DNA of 64,000 bases. Origin: Cricetomys ansorgei (lineage: Eukaryota > Chordata > Mammalia > Rodentia > Nesomyidae). Position 1 is the first letter of the stretch; the number at the start of each line of letters is the position of its first letter. The notes under the pieces are model-generated. The model was not told the DNA's origin, did not search any database, and saw only the letters and a list, made by a program, of their open reading frames with translations. Made by a program: the position numbers and the translations under genes. Shown piece after piece: positions 54,441-64,000 of this stretch. Where the stretch lies: the NCBI GenBank assembly GCA_026225945.1, contig JAMJFZ010001133.1:10537501-10601500 (forward strand). Reading direction: 5' to 3'.

Positions 54441-54994
54441 TTCAGGAATGCCAGGCTTACTTCCTACTTGAATCAGTTAGCTAGACTTCTTTCTAACTCT
54501 TAGAAAACATGGGGTAGATTTTGTTCTTACTTCAAGGAAGCCCAACGTGCAGATGACAGAGCCTGGGGAATCCTAGTTTCTAGCATCAGAATCACAGAAT
54601 AACCTAGCACTCAAACCCCCAGACCAATATTCAGTCCACACAGCCCCCTATCCAATGCACAAGGGGCTAATTCTTTCAAGAGAAATAATTCACAGAAATT
54701 AATTGTTTCTAATGTCTTTTAATGAAAGAAGCTGAGCGATGGCTTTTTTTTTTTTTAAAAATTAAGTTCAACTTTGACTTATTTTTCAATACATTCAATT
54801 TCTGTGTGTTTTAACAAAACACATTTCTTCTCATAACAGAACAGAAACTAATACAAAATTACATACACTGAAAGCACTCAATAAAATGAGTGTTCATATG
54901 TGTGTGTATGTGTGTGTTTGTCTATAATAATAGCTGTTAAAGAATGTATTTTGAAACAATGAGTAATTTCACCACAAAAAAAATTATTGATAAT
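54441..54994. other. Unassigned AT-rich DNA
   Basis: T12 near 54745 and a short TG run at 54899-54919. Nothing else recognised. Confidence 0.4.
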
Positions 54995-55050
54995 TAGCTA
55001 GACACAGTGGTACACTCCTGTAATTCCAGCCCTGAGAAGATGGGGAAAAG
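54995..55050 (+). repeat. B1-like SINE 5' fragment
   Basis: 'tagctagacacagtggtac', 'actcctgtaattccagccctg' is the 5' part of a B1-type monomer. Confidence 0.6.
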
Positions 55051-55070
55051 ATGATCATGAGTTAGTGGCA

Positions 55071-55131
55071 AAGAAAAAGGGGGAGGGGGAGAAAGGAAGG
55101 GAGGGAAGAGAGCGAGAGAGAAACAAAGAAT
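55071..55131 (+). repeat. GA/GGGA purine tract
   Basis: AAGGGGGAGGGGGAGAAAGGAAGGGAGGG-type run leading into GAGAGA. Confidence 0.85.
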
Positions 55132-55779
55132 TATTAGTAATCGTTGGACTTAATTTATCCTATGTATTCATTCTTTGCAAGGGTCTAAACTGTATTACAC
55201 ACATTCACATCTGTGTATGCACAAGCCAAGCCGACTCTCTCCTAGGTACAGGAGATGGTACATGTCTTAACGATGCAACATCAGATTTTGACTTACTGGA
55301 CCCTATTTAAGATAATGATAAAAGACTAATATTATCGTGAGCAATAACAATTGAGCCCAGTAGTTCCCTGGAAGGTGAGATCTTGTCTCCATAAAATAAC
55401 ATTGCACTGGGGAGGCATAGTGCAATAACAAGAACTATAAGATTATAGAAACTGAGGACATTCTCGTCCCCAAAAGCCAAGCCACCCCTTGAAGGGACCC
55501 GTCCTGGAAGGTGAGATACCTTCCTGGCTTCCTTTCCTCCCCACTATGCCAGCTGGTCCTCCCCTGTCAAGTCTGGCTTCTGATCTTACTACAACTTTCT
55601 CAGAGACTGCTGCTCACACCTTCCCATAGCCAATCCCAAGATGCACTTGTCCCTTGTACAAAAGTAGCTACGTTCTCTTTGCTTTCCACTCCTTCATCTT
55701 GGTGATCACAACCAACTATACTCTTCCTTCCTCGTCTCCCAAGCCACACGGAGTGCTGGGATTCCCAGGTTCTGTCCCC
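55132..55779. other. Unassigned DNA
   Basis: Nothing recognised with confidence. Pyrimidine-rich from 55500. Confidence 0.4.
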
Positions 55780-56080
55780 ATCCTCCTCCTTTCTTGATCT
55801 ATATACTCAGTCATCAACTCTGAAGCCTCGTCTATTTGTGCCATTCAGACCTCTGGGCTGAACTCTAGACCTGTGTATCCAAATGACTGCTGATACTCCC
55901 CACTAAGGGGCCTTGAAGAAGCTCATTACACGATGTGTGCTCTCAACTGCATGTCTTTCCTTCACAATAGAAGAAACTCTTTAGTTCCCAGATTCCTAAT
56001 GATGGAAACCTAGGAGTCACCTATAATTTCTTTCCATTCTCCCTTATCTAGTCGATGAGTTTCTTATTAAAGAGTTTGTC
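55780..56080 (+). repeat. Possible ancient L1-type 3' fragment
   Basis: 'ctgaactctagacctgtgtatcc', 'gaaacctaggagtcacctat' resemble a mammal-wide repeat with L1M-like 3' wording. Uncertain. Confidence 0.35.
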
Positions 56081-56096
56081 TTCATCGCTACGTACC

Positions 56097-56660
56097 TGCT
56101 GCAGAAGTTTATTCTAGTTATGTTTAAATTTAAAATGGTTGTTTTGTGCATTGTTGGGGAAGGGCTGCCTAGGCCTTGGCATTTTGTATTATCTGCAGGT
56201 GTTGGCTTTCTGTAAAAGATACTTGATTCCTCATGATCTGCACATGCTTACTGTTCTGTGGCAGAGAAAAGTTGCTGTGGAGGAATTTTTGTAGTCCCTC
56301 TCCCACAGTCTCCAGCAACAAGGGGAGAACACTTCCCTTAGGCCTTGAGTTCCCCTATTGTAAAGGTGATGTAGCTGCTAAAGGATTATGGGATGAGACT
56401 AGGCTACAGATTTGATTCATTATGCAAAGAGACCTCTGGATGAGGGGGCAGGGCAGAGTTTATGTATCAGTGAGACACCTTCTGTGTCAATAAAAACCCC
56501 TGAGATGAGATGATCACGGTTTCACTGTCCAGTATGGTGCTTGCCATAACAGGTGGTTCCCTCTGCTGAGGTCTGGCAATGTTTACTGCTGTGAACATAT
56601 CTCCTTATCTTCATTGCTGAGCCACATAGCAAGCACCAGCTCTACCTACCACTACCTGGC
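56097..56660 (+). mobile_element. ERV-type LTR, copy B (fuller copy)
   Basis: Starts 'tgctgcagaagtttattc'. It shares 'ttggcattttgtattatctgcag', 'gtgttggctttctgt', 'catgatctgcac', 'aggtctggcaatgttt' and 'attgctgagccaca' with the copy at 17.85-18.18 kb. It carries an intact AATAAA at about 56489-56494. Length of about 560 bp and the TG start fit a retroviral LTR. No retroviral gene flanks it, so it is a solo LTR. Its 3' edge near 'ctctacctacc' is approximate. The family is unknown to me; rodent mys-like or other ERV LTRs are possible. Confidence 0.65.
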
Positions 56661-56764
56661 TTCAAGCCATTCCACATTCTTACTGGGATATCAATAATAC
56701 CCTGACTGGCTTTGCTACCCCCAATCTTTGACTCAAAACTACCTTTCATATGCCCAGCCAGTGC

Positions 56765-57010
56765 CTCATCTAAAATCTAGTGAACATACCATTCCCTTGC
56801 TTACAATCCTCTTGTGGTTTCTTTTCACCTAGATCACAGAGTTAAAGTCCTGAGCACATCAGAGAAGGCCCCCAGCATCCCGATGTCTGTCTATCACACT
56901 GGCCTCTTTTCCCACCACTCTCTGCTCTGAACCTTCTGTCTCGGCACACCCAAACACTCCTGGTACCCTGCCAACCTCTGCACTGTCCAGAGCCACCATC
57001 CACCTCCAAC
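56765..57010 (+). repeat. L2 LINE fragment (ancient)
   Basis: 'gcttacaatcctcttgtggtttc', 'agagttaaagtcctgagcac', 'gaaggcccccagcatcc', 'ctatcacactggcctctttt', 'cgacacacccaaac'-like 'cggcacacccaaacactcc' follow the L2 3' ORF2 region in order. Confidence 0.7.
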
Positions 57011-57216
57011 CCCCAATGTCCTGGTTGTGTTGTACTGCTTGACACCAGCCTCTGGCTCACAACAAGGGCCACATGACTGGTCAATGACACATAGTGGAAA
57101 ACAGTATGTGGTAAGTCTAAAGTGGGTGACGCGAAGAAAATTGTGAGAGAGGATTTGGACACACACGGAAAGCTGAAACCACGGCACTTAAACTTGCTAA
57201 ACCTTTTTCCATGTAG

Positions 57217-57233
57217 AAAAAAAAAAAAAAAAA
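57217..57233 (+). repeat. Poly(A) run
   Basis: 17 A, with no SINE body recognised immediately upstream. Confidence 0.85.
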
Positions 57234-57283
57234 CTCAGCAAAAGCTCAACTTCCACTTCCTCCAACACCCATTACAGTACTAG

Positions 57284-57348
57284 AGTCTCTCTCTCTCTCT
57301 CTCTCTCTCTTAATCTCTGAAGAGTGTATGTGTCTGTCTGTCTGTCTT
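57284..57348 (+). repeat. (TC)n and (TCTG)n microsatellites
   Basis: About 14 TC units at 57284-57311, then after a short spacer a TGTC/TCTG run at 57331-57348. Confidence 0.95.
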
Positions 57349-57504
57349 CCCTCTCTCATTGGTACCTGCTGAGCCTACAATCCCGCACAGAAGTGGACAT
57401 CCTGGTAATACGCCAAGAATAACAACCTGTTTATAGAAAGTTCATTATCCACCCAGACTGTCCCTGAAACTTCTACACCAAGTACATCTCAGTCTTCACA
57501 TAAA

Positions 57505-57610
57505 TACTAGGAAGAAGGGACTACTTTACAGATGGTAGAACTGAGCCCAGATGGAAAGTACTTTCACTAAAAGTACTCAGCTTTAGCATGAAAGAAGGAA
57601 TTCACGAGAA
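57505..57610 (-). repeat. MIR relic
   Basis: 'ctactttacagatggtagaactgagcccagatgg' is the reverse complement of the MIR core. Confidence 0.55.
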
Positions 57611-58644
57611 ACGCAAGTCAAGCCAGATACATGCCTGTCTGTTTGTTCATTCACACAGACCTAAGCACATGCATGTGTTTTAGTTGGCTCCCTGATGTAT
57701 GTGCACATCAACGGCTAACCAGAAACGAAACGATAATCTGCTGTATGACAAGCTCATGAGCCACTGCCCAACCCACTAAAATGACCTTGCTCTACTAAAG
57801 TCACTGCCCTTGTCTGGTGCTTCACTCGACATCAGTGCACATCAGACAGCTGCTCTTCCCCCCGGTGAGGCCTTTGCCTGTTCCCTGGCTCTCTTTAGCG
57901 CTCATCTGTCTATCTTACTTAACTACTTGCACTACACTTCTCCTCCCACCTTTGACTGTGAAGAATTCTCTAGGCAAGACCACTTCTTTATAAAGTGAGC
58001 GTTCATTGCCCCAGAAGGTACAAAAGCAAAAAAACAAAAACAAACAACCCCCCCATAAAAAAACAAAACAAAACAAAAAAAACGGAACAACTCCAAAGGC
58101 TTCTGAAGACTCTAGATACCATGGATGAGTGAAATAGCAGAGAGCACTGAACTTGGACAGCTGTGCTTGGATTGTCAAATGTCCTCAGGGAAGTACTGGG
58201 TGCTTGTCACATCCAGTGGAATGTCTGCTCTGCTCAGAGCTCATGCCGAGCACACAACATCTCGCTAGCACTGAAAACAGAATCTGGCACTTGGGATCAG
58301 TTGCTCTGGTCCTCTAAGTATATGCTCAAAGCCCAACAAGATTTTGACTTTGTCACTTTAAGAGTGGAGGCAACTGATGGACTGGACCAACCAAGTAGCT
58401 ACCTAGCCTAGCTAGCGGGTCACCGGAGGACCAGTGACAGAGCAGACACATACATAGCTATGAAGGTTGAAGCAGAGACACCAGCCAGAGGACAAGAATA
58501 ACAATCAAATTCTTCGGATTAGGAGATCTTTATGAGTTCCCCACAACTCTGTTCCAATGGCACTAGAAGAAAGCTTTTCCCAGTCCCGAAGCTGTTAGTC
58601 TCCTCCTGGGACCAGCACTAGAGGTAATTGTGTACACTAGTCAC
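57611..58644. other. Unassigned DNA
   Basis: A/C-rich CAAAA-type tract at 58023-58084 with a C7. No other repeat or exon recognised. Confidence 0.4.
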
Positions 58645-58835
58645 ACAGACTCAGGAGCAACGTTGCTGGGTTCTACCACTTATGAGCCATGACAAGCCAC
58701 TGGAATTCTCTGCGACTCAGTAGCCTCACTTTTGAAATGGAAATAATGTACACAGCCACAGGGCAACACTGTAAAGGGACAATCCTTAAAAAGTACTGCA
58801 AACAGTGTCTGGCATATGAGTACTCTGGAAATGTG
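58645..58835 (+). repeat. MIR SINE, near full length
   Basis: 'acagactcaggagcaacg', 'ctaccacttatgagccatgac', 'tcacttttgaaatggaaataatg', 'cagtgtctggcatatgagtac' cover the MIR head, core and 3' end in order. Confidence 0.75.
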
Positions 58836-59895
58836 AGCTGTGGATGTGGGTGGTTACTTCTTCCATGGCTAAGATCATGAGAACCCCTTCCAGCCATGGT
58901 GGATGCTGGTAGCCACCTGTGCGCACCAACAGACTTGCTCATCCACACTCCAGGTCAAGGTCAAGCCAACATTCTACATGGTGAAAACCACTCAATCCTT
59001 GCACTCCCGGGATTCTTGCACGAGCTTTCTTTCTCTGAGTATATCTTTTTGCTTTATGCAGTTTGAGGGATCACACCCAGGGCCCCTGTGTGCTAGGATT
59101 GTGCTCTAGCACTGAGCCACACCTACGTAGCTTGAAACAAATACGTTTGAGCAAATTAAGACAGAATTGATTTTGGACTGCGGTATTTATCACCAAGAGG
59201 TAAAGGCCAAGAATAGGTAGACTTTGTCTCTGTGATTACTTCCCCTGGACCACTGGGATGATGGCCTCAGCCAGTGAATCAGAGATCAGAAACAAATGGA
59301 AAAGGAAGGAGAGACTGAGCATCAGTCCTGAGCAACTGCAGGAGCCAGAGCTCAACTGGTCATTTAGGATGGAAGGAAAACCCCGTGAGACTTGCTGCTG
59401 TTCGGGGACCCTGCAAAGGCAGGAAAGGCATCAGAAAAGGACACAAAAATGAGTGTCCACTGAAGATGCCAGACACCAGAGACACTCAGATACCAGCGGC
59501 AGACAAACCTCAAGGGCTCCGGTTTTCAAATGTAGCCTGGGATACATAGCTTATCCAAGTAGCACCTGTTTGACTGCCAAAACAAACAAACAAACAAAAC
59601 AACAGACACTAAACTCTACCAACTTCATTTATCTCACCCTTGAATTTGGTCAGAGAGACATACACCCATACACTTTGAGATTGTAAAAAGAATACAAATT
59701 GTTCTCAAAACAATCTGACTTTGATTTAGAGGTCTTTAAAAAAAAATATGTCTGACAAAGGAGACCACTAAGGACAGGAAAATGTCTGTGTATTCAGAAT
59801 TTGCTAGATATATACACTGCTAGAGAAAAGTGTTTGATCTTGTATTATTGGGATAATATAAAGATACTAATATATAAAAATTTTTAAAACCTCGG
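58836..59895. other. Unassigned DNA with one ID relic
   Basis: Apart from the ID-like head at 59060-59131 and a (CAAA)n run at 59578-59600, nothing is recognised. Confidence 0.4.
59060..59131 (-). repeat. ID-like SINE head
   Basis: Reverse complement: 'gtgtggctcagtgctagagc', 'cacaatcctagcacacagg', 'gccctgggtgtgatccc'. Confidence 0.65.
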
Positions 59896-60222
59896 TATGT
59901 GTGTGTATGTGTGTTCATGCTCTTATGAGTGCAAACACTGACATGCCACAGTACAAGTATGGACATCTAAGACAACCTTGGGTGTTGGTCCTTGCCTGCT
60001 ACCTTGAGACAAGGTCTCTTATTATTTGCCAATGAACACGCCAGGCAGATTCTCCTGTGAGCTTACAGATTCCCCTGTATCTGCCTCCCACCTCACTGTA
60101 GGGCACTGGGATTACAGGCACACACTACCAAGTCCTATTTCCCATGGATTCTGGGGATCTGAACTCAGGTCTTCGGGCCTGGGCAGCAAGCATTCTACTC
60201 ATGAAGCCATTGCCTCAGCCCC
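59895..60222 (-). repeat. B4 SINE with TG end
   Basis: Plus-strand reading: TG run, 'aaccttgggtgttggtcctt', 'ttgagacaaggtctcttatt', 'cctgtatctgcctcccacc', 'gggcactgggattacaggc', 'ctgaactcaggtcttcggg', 'agcaagcattctactcatg' in reverse order. Confidence 0.8.
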
Positions 60223-60397
60223 AAACTCTTAATTAATTTAGAAACTGTGCTGGCCCACTGCTCAGAACCTAAACCTCTCTGAAAGCGAAGAAAACCTGTC
60301 TCCGTTTGTTTGCCATTCCCAAGCCATTTGTGTATATGTGAATGCTGCATGCTTTCTCATGGGCCACACCCACAATTCTATCTTTCCAAACATATAT
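60223..60397. other. Unassigned DNA
   Basis: Nothing recognised. Confidence 0.4.
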
Positions 60398-60520
60398 TAG
60401 GAGATTGAGGTGGGTGGATGGTAAGTTCAAGGTTATCTTAGGCTACCCAGCAAGTTTGAGGCTAGCCTGGAATACATGAAACTCTCTCTCTCAACGAAAC
60501 AAAAATGAAAAACCAAACAT
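60398..60520 (+). repeat. B1/PB1-like SINE fragment
   Basis: 'ggagattgaggtgggtggatgg', 'aagttcaaggttatcttagg', 'tttgaggctagcctggaatac' and an A-rich tail. The 5' end is missing. Confidence 0.65.
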
Positions 60521-60953
60521 ATTTTCTTAAGGAAGAAAGGAAACCCAAGTAAGTGTGGTCAGTAACACTGTGTATTGTTTGAGAGAGGCCACCAGTAAGG
60601 AACTCAGAGTCTGAAAAGTCATCTGAAGGTCACTCTCATGTCTGCTGCAAGGGTCCATACGTTGCACTTAAACTAATAACGCTTTTTAAAAACATAAAAC
60701 CCCTGAGCTATTTCTCGCCTTTATGGAAGGAAGTAGTTTACCTACAAACACTGAGAAATGGCATTTATAAGCACGCTTTGGCTTCACTCTTGGAGGCAGA
60801 GGAATGGCACTGACAAAAGATGGGGAAAGAAATCCTCCGACTCTGGAAGACAAGCACGCAGGCCTAGGGGACGAGCTAGAAGAATGTGGCGCTGGGAGGC
60901 AGGAGATTGTAATCAGTAAGTATATGAAGAAGCCCAGTGTCACTGTCTGTTAA
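60521..60953. other. Unassigned DNA
   Basis: Nothing recognised. Confidence 0.4.
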
Positions 60954-60995
60954 AAACAAACAAACAAAAACAAACAAACAAGCAAACAAACAAAA
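60954..60995 (+). repeat. (CAAA)n microsatellite
   Basis: Ten or so CAAA units with minor variants. Confidence 0.95.
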
Positions 60996-61004
60996 AGTAG
61001 TATT

Positions 61005-61090
61005 GCCAGGGACCATGGTACAAGAGAATCAGGTGTTCATTATCAGCCTGGGCTTCACAGTGACTTCCAAGGCCAGTCTCAAATATATGA
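61005..61090 (+). repeat. Possible decayed B1-like SINE
   Basis: 'gccagggaccatggtacaag', 'cttccaaggccagtctcaaat'. A weak match to a 7SL-derived monomer. Confidence 0.35.
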
Positions 61091-61254
61091 GCCATGCGTG
61101 TGTCAGAAAGATAGAGGGGAGAGAGGCAAAGATAGAGGGCATTTGTTTTGTTTTTATTGTGGTTGGGAGTAGAGAAGGCTACGGATACCCTAAGGATTTA
61201 CAGTAATGTGGCCTGAATATACAACATTACCAAAAACCTGCATGTCACAAATTG

Positions 61255-61440
61255 GGTTTGTGTTTGTTTCTCCTATACACAGAGTGTTCCACGTAACTCA
61301 GGCTGGCCAAGAACTCCCTACATAGCCAAGAGTGACTTTGAACTCCCTGTAGTTCTAGAGTGACAGGCTCACAATCATTCATTCAGAAGTTCATGCATGT
61401 TTAGGCAAGCACTCTGCCAACTAGGCGACATCCCCAGACC
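61255..61440 (-). repeat. RSINE1/B4-type SINE
   Basis: 'gtaactcaggctggccaag', 'gaactccctgtagttctag', then the ID-like head in reverse, 'gcaagcactctgccaactagg' and 'cgacatccccagacc'. Confidence 0.7.
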
Positions 61441-61454
61441 ACAAATCTATCTCC

Positions 61455-61590
61455 TATCTACTGTAAAGTAGCTTGACAGATCAATCAAATCAAGCCTGAG
61501 AAATTAAGTGACACGATCCAAGTCACACAGTTTGAGTGACAGACCTGAAGTAAACCGGAGTTCCTGCTCCCGTACAATACACCTTTCATT
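61455..61590 (-). repeat. MIR SINE
   Basis: 'gcctgagaaattaagtgac', 'cgatccaagtcacacagttt', 'gagtgacagacctgaagtaaa' is the reverse complement of the MIR core and head. Confidence 0.65.
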
Positions 61591-62423
61591 AAACTAAACT
61601 GGCGCTCTCAGGTGGCAGTGAGGGTCACATCAGCTTTGACCTCGGGAACGGTATTTATATGTGATCATCAGACATTCTGTGTGTGTAAGCACAGCCATCA
61701 GAGGAAGACACTGCTCTGGCAATTTGCACCGAAACCTATAGAAGAGGCTACGAGAAAAAAAACGAAGCAAGTCACCAGCACAGCAGACCTCCCGTGAGAC
61801 CACACAGGCTGTGGTGTCCTTGTGGGCGACACCACAGAGCACAAGGTCTACAGTCCTCGGGAGAGGGATGGGTGTGAGGGAGACAAGACACGGGGGGGGG
61901 GGCAATGGGGACAGGTGCTCTGCTTCAAGTGGGGTCCTACCTCTGCAGATGCACAGGATGCTCCTTCCTGAAGCAGCTGCAGAGGTGCAAGGTGCCAAAA
62001 CCACAGAGCCGCTTCCAGAAGGGAATGCCTAAGTGGAGTTTCCACAAGCTGTCTTTAAGAAAAGTGTGGGGGCATTCCTCTCCCCATCGCAAAAAAAAAA
62101 AAAAAAAAAAAAAAAATCAATTCTTGCTAATGAATAGTCAATATCCCAATGTCTGCAACCATTCTTTGCTTTGATTTAGTTCACCACCCGCTTCTTTTTC
62201 CCTGGTAGCTCTCACCTCTGTGGCCATCTCATCCCCCTAGGCCATCTCCACTACCAAGTTCAGGGGCGGCTGTGACGGTTGATGCTGATAGTGGGGTAAA
62301 GGCATTCCCAGCTATGCGGAGAGGTTGAGATAGGGAAGGTTCAGCCATCCACCTCTGGCCTTCACCCAGTGTAAACATTCCTTGGGATCTTCACCCGTGT
62401 GAAATCAGGAATGCTGTCTCCAG
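61591..62423. other. Unassigned DNA with G-run and long poly(A)
   Basis: G11 at 61892-61902 and A26 at 62091-62116. The 124-codon minus-strand frame (61630-62004) has no domain. No SINE body is recognised before the A-run. Confidence 0.4.
62091..62116 (+). repeat. Poly(A) run, 26 nt
   Basis: Longest A-run in the window. It could be the tail of a 5'-truncated or unrecognised retro-insertion. Confidence 0.9.
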
Positions 62424-62755
62424 TGGGTGGGTGGGTGTATGTGTGTTCGGGTGTGTGTGGACGTGTGTGTGCACAAGGGCATGTGTGCATGCAGAGGGCA
62501 GAGGACAAATTCAGTTGTCCTTCCTGAGGAGCTGTCCACCTTGTTTATCGGAACAGGATTTCTCATTGGCTTGGAACTTGTCGTGAAGGCTAGGGGTGTC
62601 TGGCTAGTGGACACCAGGGACCTGCCTGTCTCTTCCACCCCAGTGCTAGGATTACAAGTATGTGGTATCATGTCTATCATGACTGGCTTTTTTTTTTTTA
62701 ACCTGGGTTCTGAGACTTGAACTTAAGTGTGTATCCTACTGGGCACTAAGGCCTT
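62424..62755 (-). repeat. B4 SINE with TG-rich end
   Basis: Plus-strand reading: TG/GGTG run, 'agagggcagaggacaaattc', 'tcattggcttggaacttgtc', 'ctgcctgtctcttccacccc', 'agtgctaggattacaagta', T11, 'tgagacttgaacttaag'. Confidence 0.85.
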
Positions 62756-62853
62756 GTTTATACCATAGGAGGTGCCAGGGTGGAATCTACACAATATAAT
62801 CACCTTTGATGTGGTCAAGCCTGTCCACAACTCTCCAGTTTTTGTATTTTATA

Positions 62854-63034
62854 TTGTTGTTGTTTGGTTGGTTTTTTTTTTCCTTGTTTGTTTTTTTGAG
62901 ACAGGTTTCTCTATGTAACAGCCCTCGCTATCCTGACTCACTCTGTAGACCAGGCTTGCTTCAAACTCACAGAGATCCACCTGCCTCTGCCTTCCGAATG
63001 TTCTGATTAAAGGTGTGCACCACTATGCCTGGCC
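62854..63034 (-). repeat. B1 SINE with T-rich tail
   Basis: T/G-rich tail, then 'ttttttgagacaggtttctc', 'actcactctgtagaccaggc', 'ttcaaactcacagagatcc', 'ctgcctctgccttccgaatg', 'gattaaaggtgtgcaccac'. Full-length monomer. Confidence 0.92.
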
Positions 63035-63110
63035 CTGATCTGCGCCCTTTAATTGCCCTGGTATTGACATACATGCCTCAGAAATATGGAGCTTAAGAAT
63101 CGCAAAGAAG

Positions 63111-63347
63111 GGGCTAGAGAGAGAGAGGGCTTGTGATTAAGAGCACCTGTTGCTCTTGCCGGGTACCCGTTTCAATTCCCAGCACGCACGTGGTGGTTCG
63201 CAGCATGTGTAACTCCATTCCGGAGGGATTGGATTCCCTCTTCTGACTTCCATGAGCGCTAAGCACACAGATACACATGCACAGATACACATGCACTTGC
63301 CGGAAAAATATTCACACATAAAATAAAACGAATAAACAAACAAAAAG
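63111..63347 (+). mobile_element. B2 SINE, full length with target-site duplication
   Basis: Head 'gggctagagagagagaggg', A-box area 'gtgattaagagcacctg', B-box area 'ggtacccgtttcaattccc', 'ggattccctcttctgactt', and an AATAAA-containing A-rich tail. It is flanked by near-identical 14-bp direct repeats (63097-63110 and 63348-63361, 12 of 14 identical), the mark of L1-mediated insertion. Both internal Pol III promoter regions and the tail polyadenylation-like signal are retained. Confidence 0.9.
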
Positions 63348-63361
63348 GAATGCCAAAGAAG

Positions 63362-64000
63362 GGGAGAGACACTCCCTTGCCCAGTTCTCCTGTAAGAATA
63401 GAGCTAAGCAAGAGAGAGACGTGGGAAAGGGTGCACAAAGAGGGTCCTTACGGATGCACTGACACTGGTTTTTCATAGGCCACTCCACTTTCATACAAAC
63501 TTGGACCCTCGAAAGACAAAGAGAAGAGGCAAGAAAGCAACGCACGGGAGGTAACTATGGTGCTCCAATCTGTGCAGTCAAGAGGGAGAGAGAAAAATAC
63601 CTTTTCTAACTTCATCTGGCATCACCTGAAAACGCTGGACTTTGGGAGGCTATTAGAAAAAGGTTAAGTAGGGGAGCAGATAATGATGTACCAGGGGACC
63701 TGTGTCGGGGTTGTTTGAACAGCGCTCAGAAGCAATTGCTGTTGAGAGCTGGTGACCACTTTAAAGAGCACTGGAAGAAGGCAGGGTCTGCGAGAAAAGC
63801 CTCCTTGGGGCCCTGCGAGCAGGCGGCTGAAGGCTTTCAGTGCTGTACAAACATCCCCAGAAACCTCGGTTCTCTGTTCTTTCATCCAAGTTGACTAGGT
63901 GTGCACAGCTGGCAAGTATTTCCTCCGTCGGCATACTGTCTTACATTGTCCTCAGCATCCGTGTAGTTTTATGCATATGTGGCTTTACAGACACGACTGC
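63362..64000. other. Unassigned repeat-free DNA
   Basis: No SINE recognised. Short frames at 63312-63545 and 63664-63885 (minus) have no domains. Confidence 0.4.

Noticed and set aside
63111..63210. tRNA gene
   Set aside because: A- and B-box-like blocks are present, but they belong to a B2 SINE head followed by a B2 body and tail. The same applies to the ID-like heads elsewhere.

Overview
This window looks like rodent nuclear DNA of the muroid group (mouse, rat, hamster, vole and relatives). The evidence is its repeats: B1 (7SL-derived), B2, B3 and ID (tRNA-derived) and B4/RSINE1 (ID-B1 hybrid) SINEs, rodent MaLR LTRs, an Lx-type L1 3' end, long CA/TG and GA microsatellites, and scattered older MIR, L2 and MLT1 copies shared by all placental mammals. 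Two B1 copies carry 'ggatctctgtgagttcgagg' or 'gggcggtggtggcg' wording. That fits a cricetid (hamster, vole or deer mouse) somewhat better than Mus, but the species is not settled.

I found no convincing protein-coding exon, tRNA, rRNA, snRNA or CRISPR array. Open reading frames are short on both strands, overlap repeats or low-complexity DNA, and show no protein domain I recognise. The longest ones (up to about 290 codons) are Cys-Val or Thr-His repeats read through the TG/CA array near 37.5-38.2 kb. The window is best read as intergenic or deep-intronic DNA.

Layout. 0-13 kb: mixed unique DNA with MIR/L2 relics, B3/B4 SINEs, an L1 3' end (4.2-4.7 kb) and a MaLR-like LTR (6.45-6.8 kb). 13-22 kb: a same-strand SINE stack at 13.9-14.3 kb, microsatellites, and the first copy of an LTR that recurs at 56 kb (17.85-18.18 kb). 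21.8-26.7 kb: almost SINE-free, richer in GC, with clustered homeodomain, RUNX and CCAAT-type motifs; this is the best candidate regulatory block. 26.7-33.4 kb: B4, a truncated B1 joined to a GGAA microsatellite, a MIR/L2 cluster, and a minus-strand MaLR element (internal region plus LTR with a Leu-type primer-binding-site-like sequence), then an MLT1 LTR. 33.8-34.3 kb: an AT-rich repeat-free block. 34.3-43.7 kb: dense SINEs, the roughly 720-bp interrupted TG array, and purine tracts with G-quadruplex motifs. 43.7-54 kb: old L1/L2/MIR pieces, B1-B4 copies, and two repeat-free blocks (48.3-49.65 and 50.7-52.1 kb). 54-64 kb: ID/RSINE1 copies, the fuller copy of the recurring LTR, an L2 piece, several MIRs, B4 and B1 copies, and a full-length B2 with target-site duplications at 63.1 kb.

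There is no gene set here acting together. Any function would be regulatory or structural (candidate enhancers, repeat-derived promoters, non-B DNA). All repeat calls were made by reading the sequence against remembered family features, without alignment software. Edges are approximate, usually within 10-30 bp for young copies and 50 bp or more for ancient ones.
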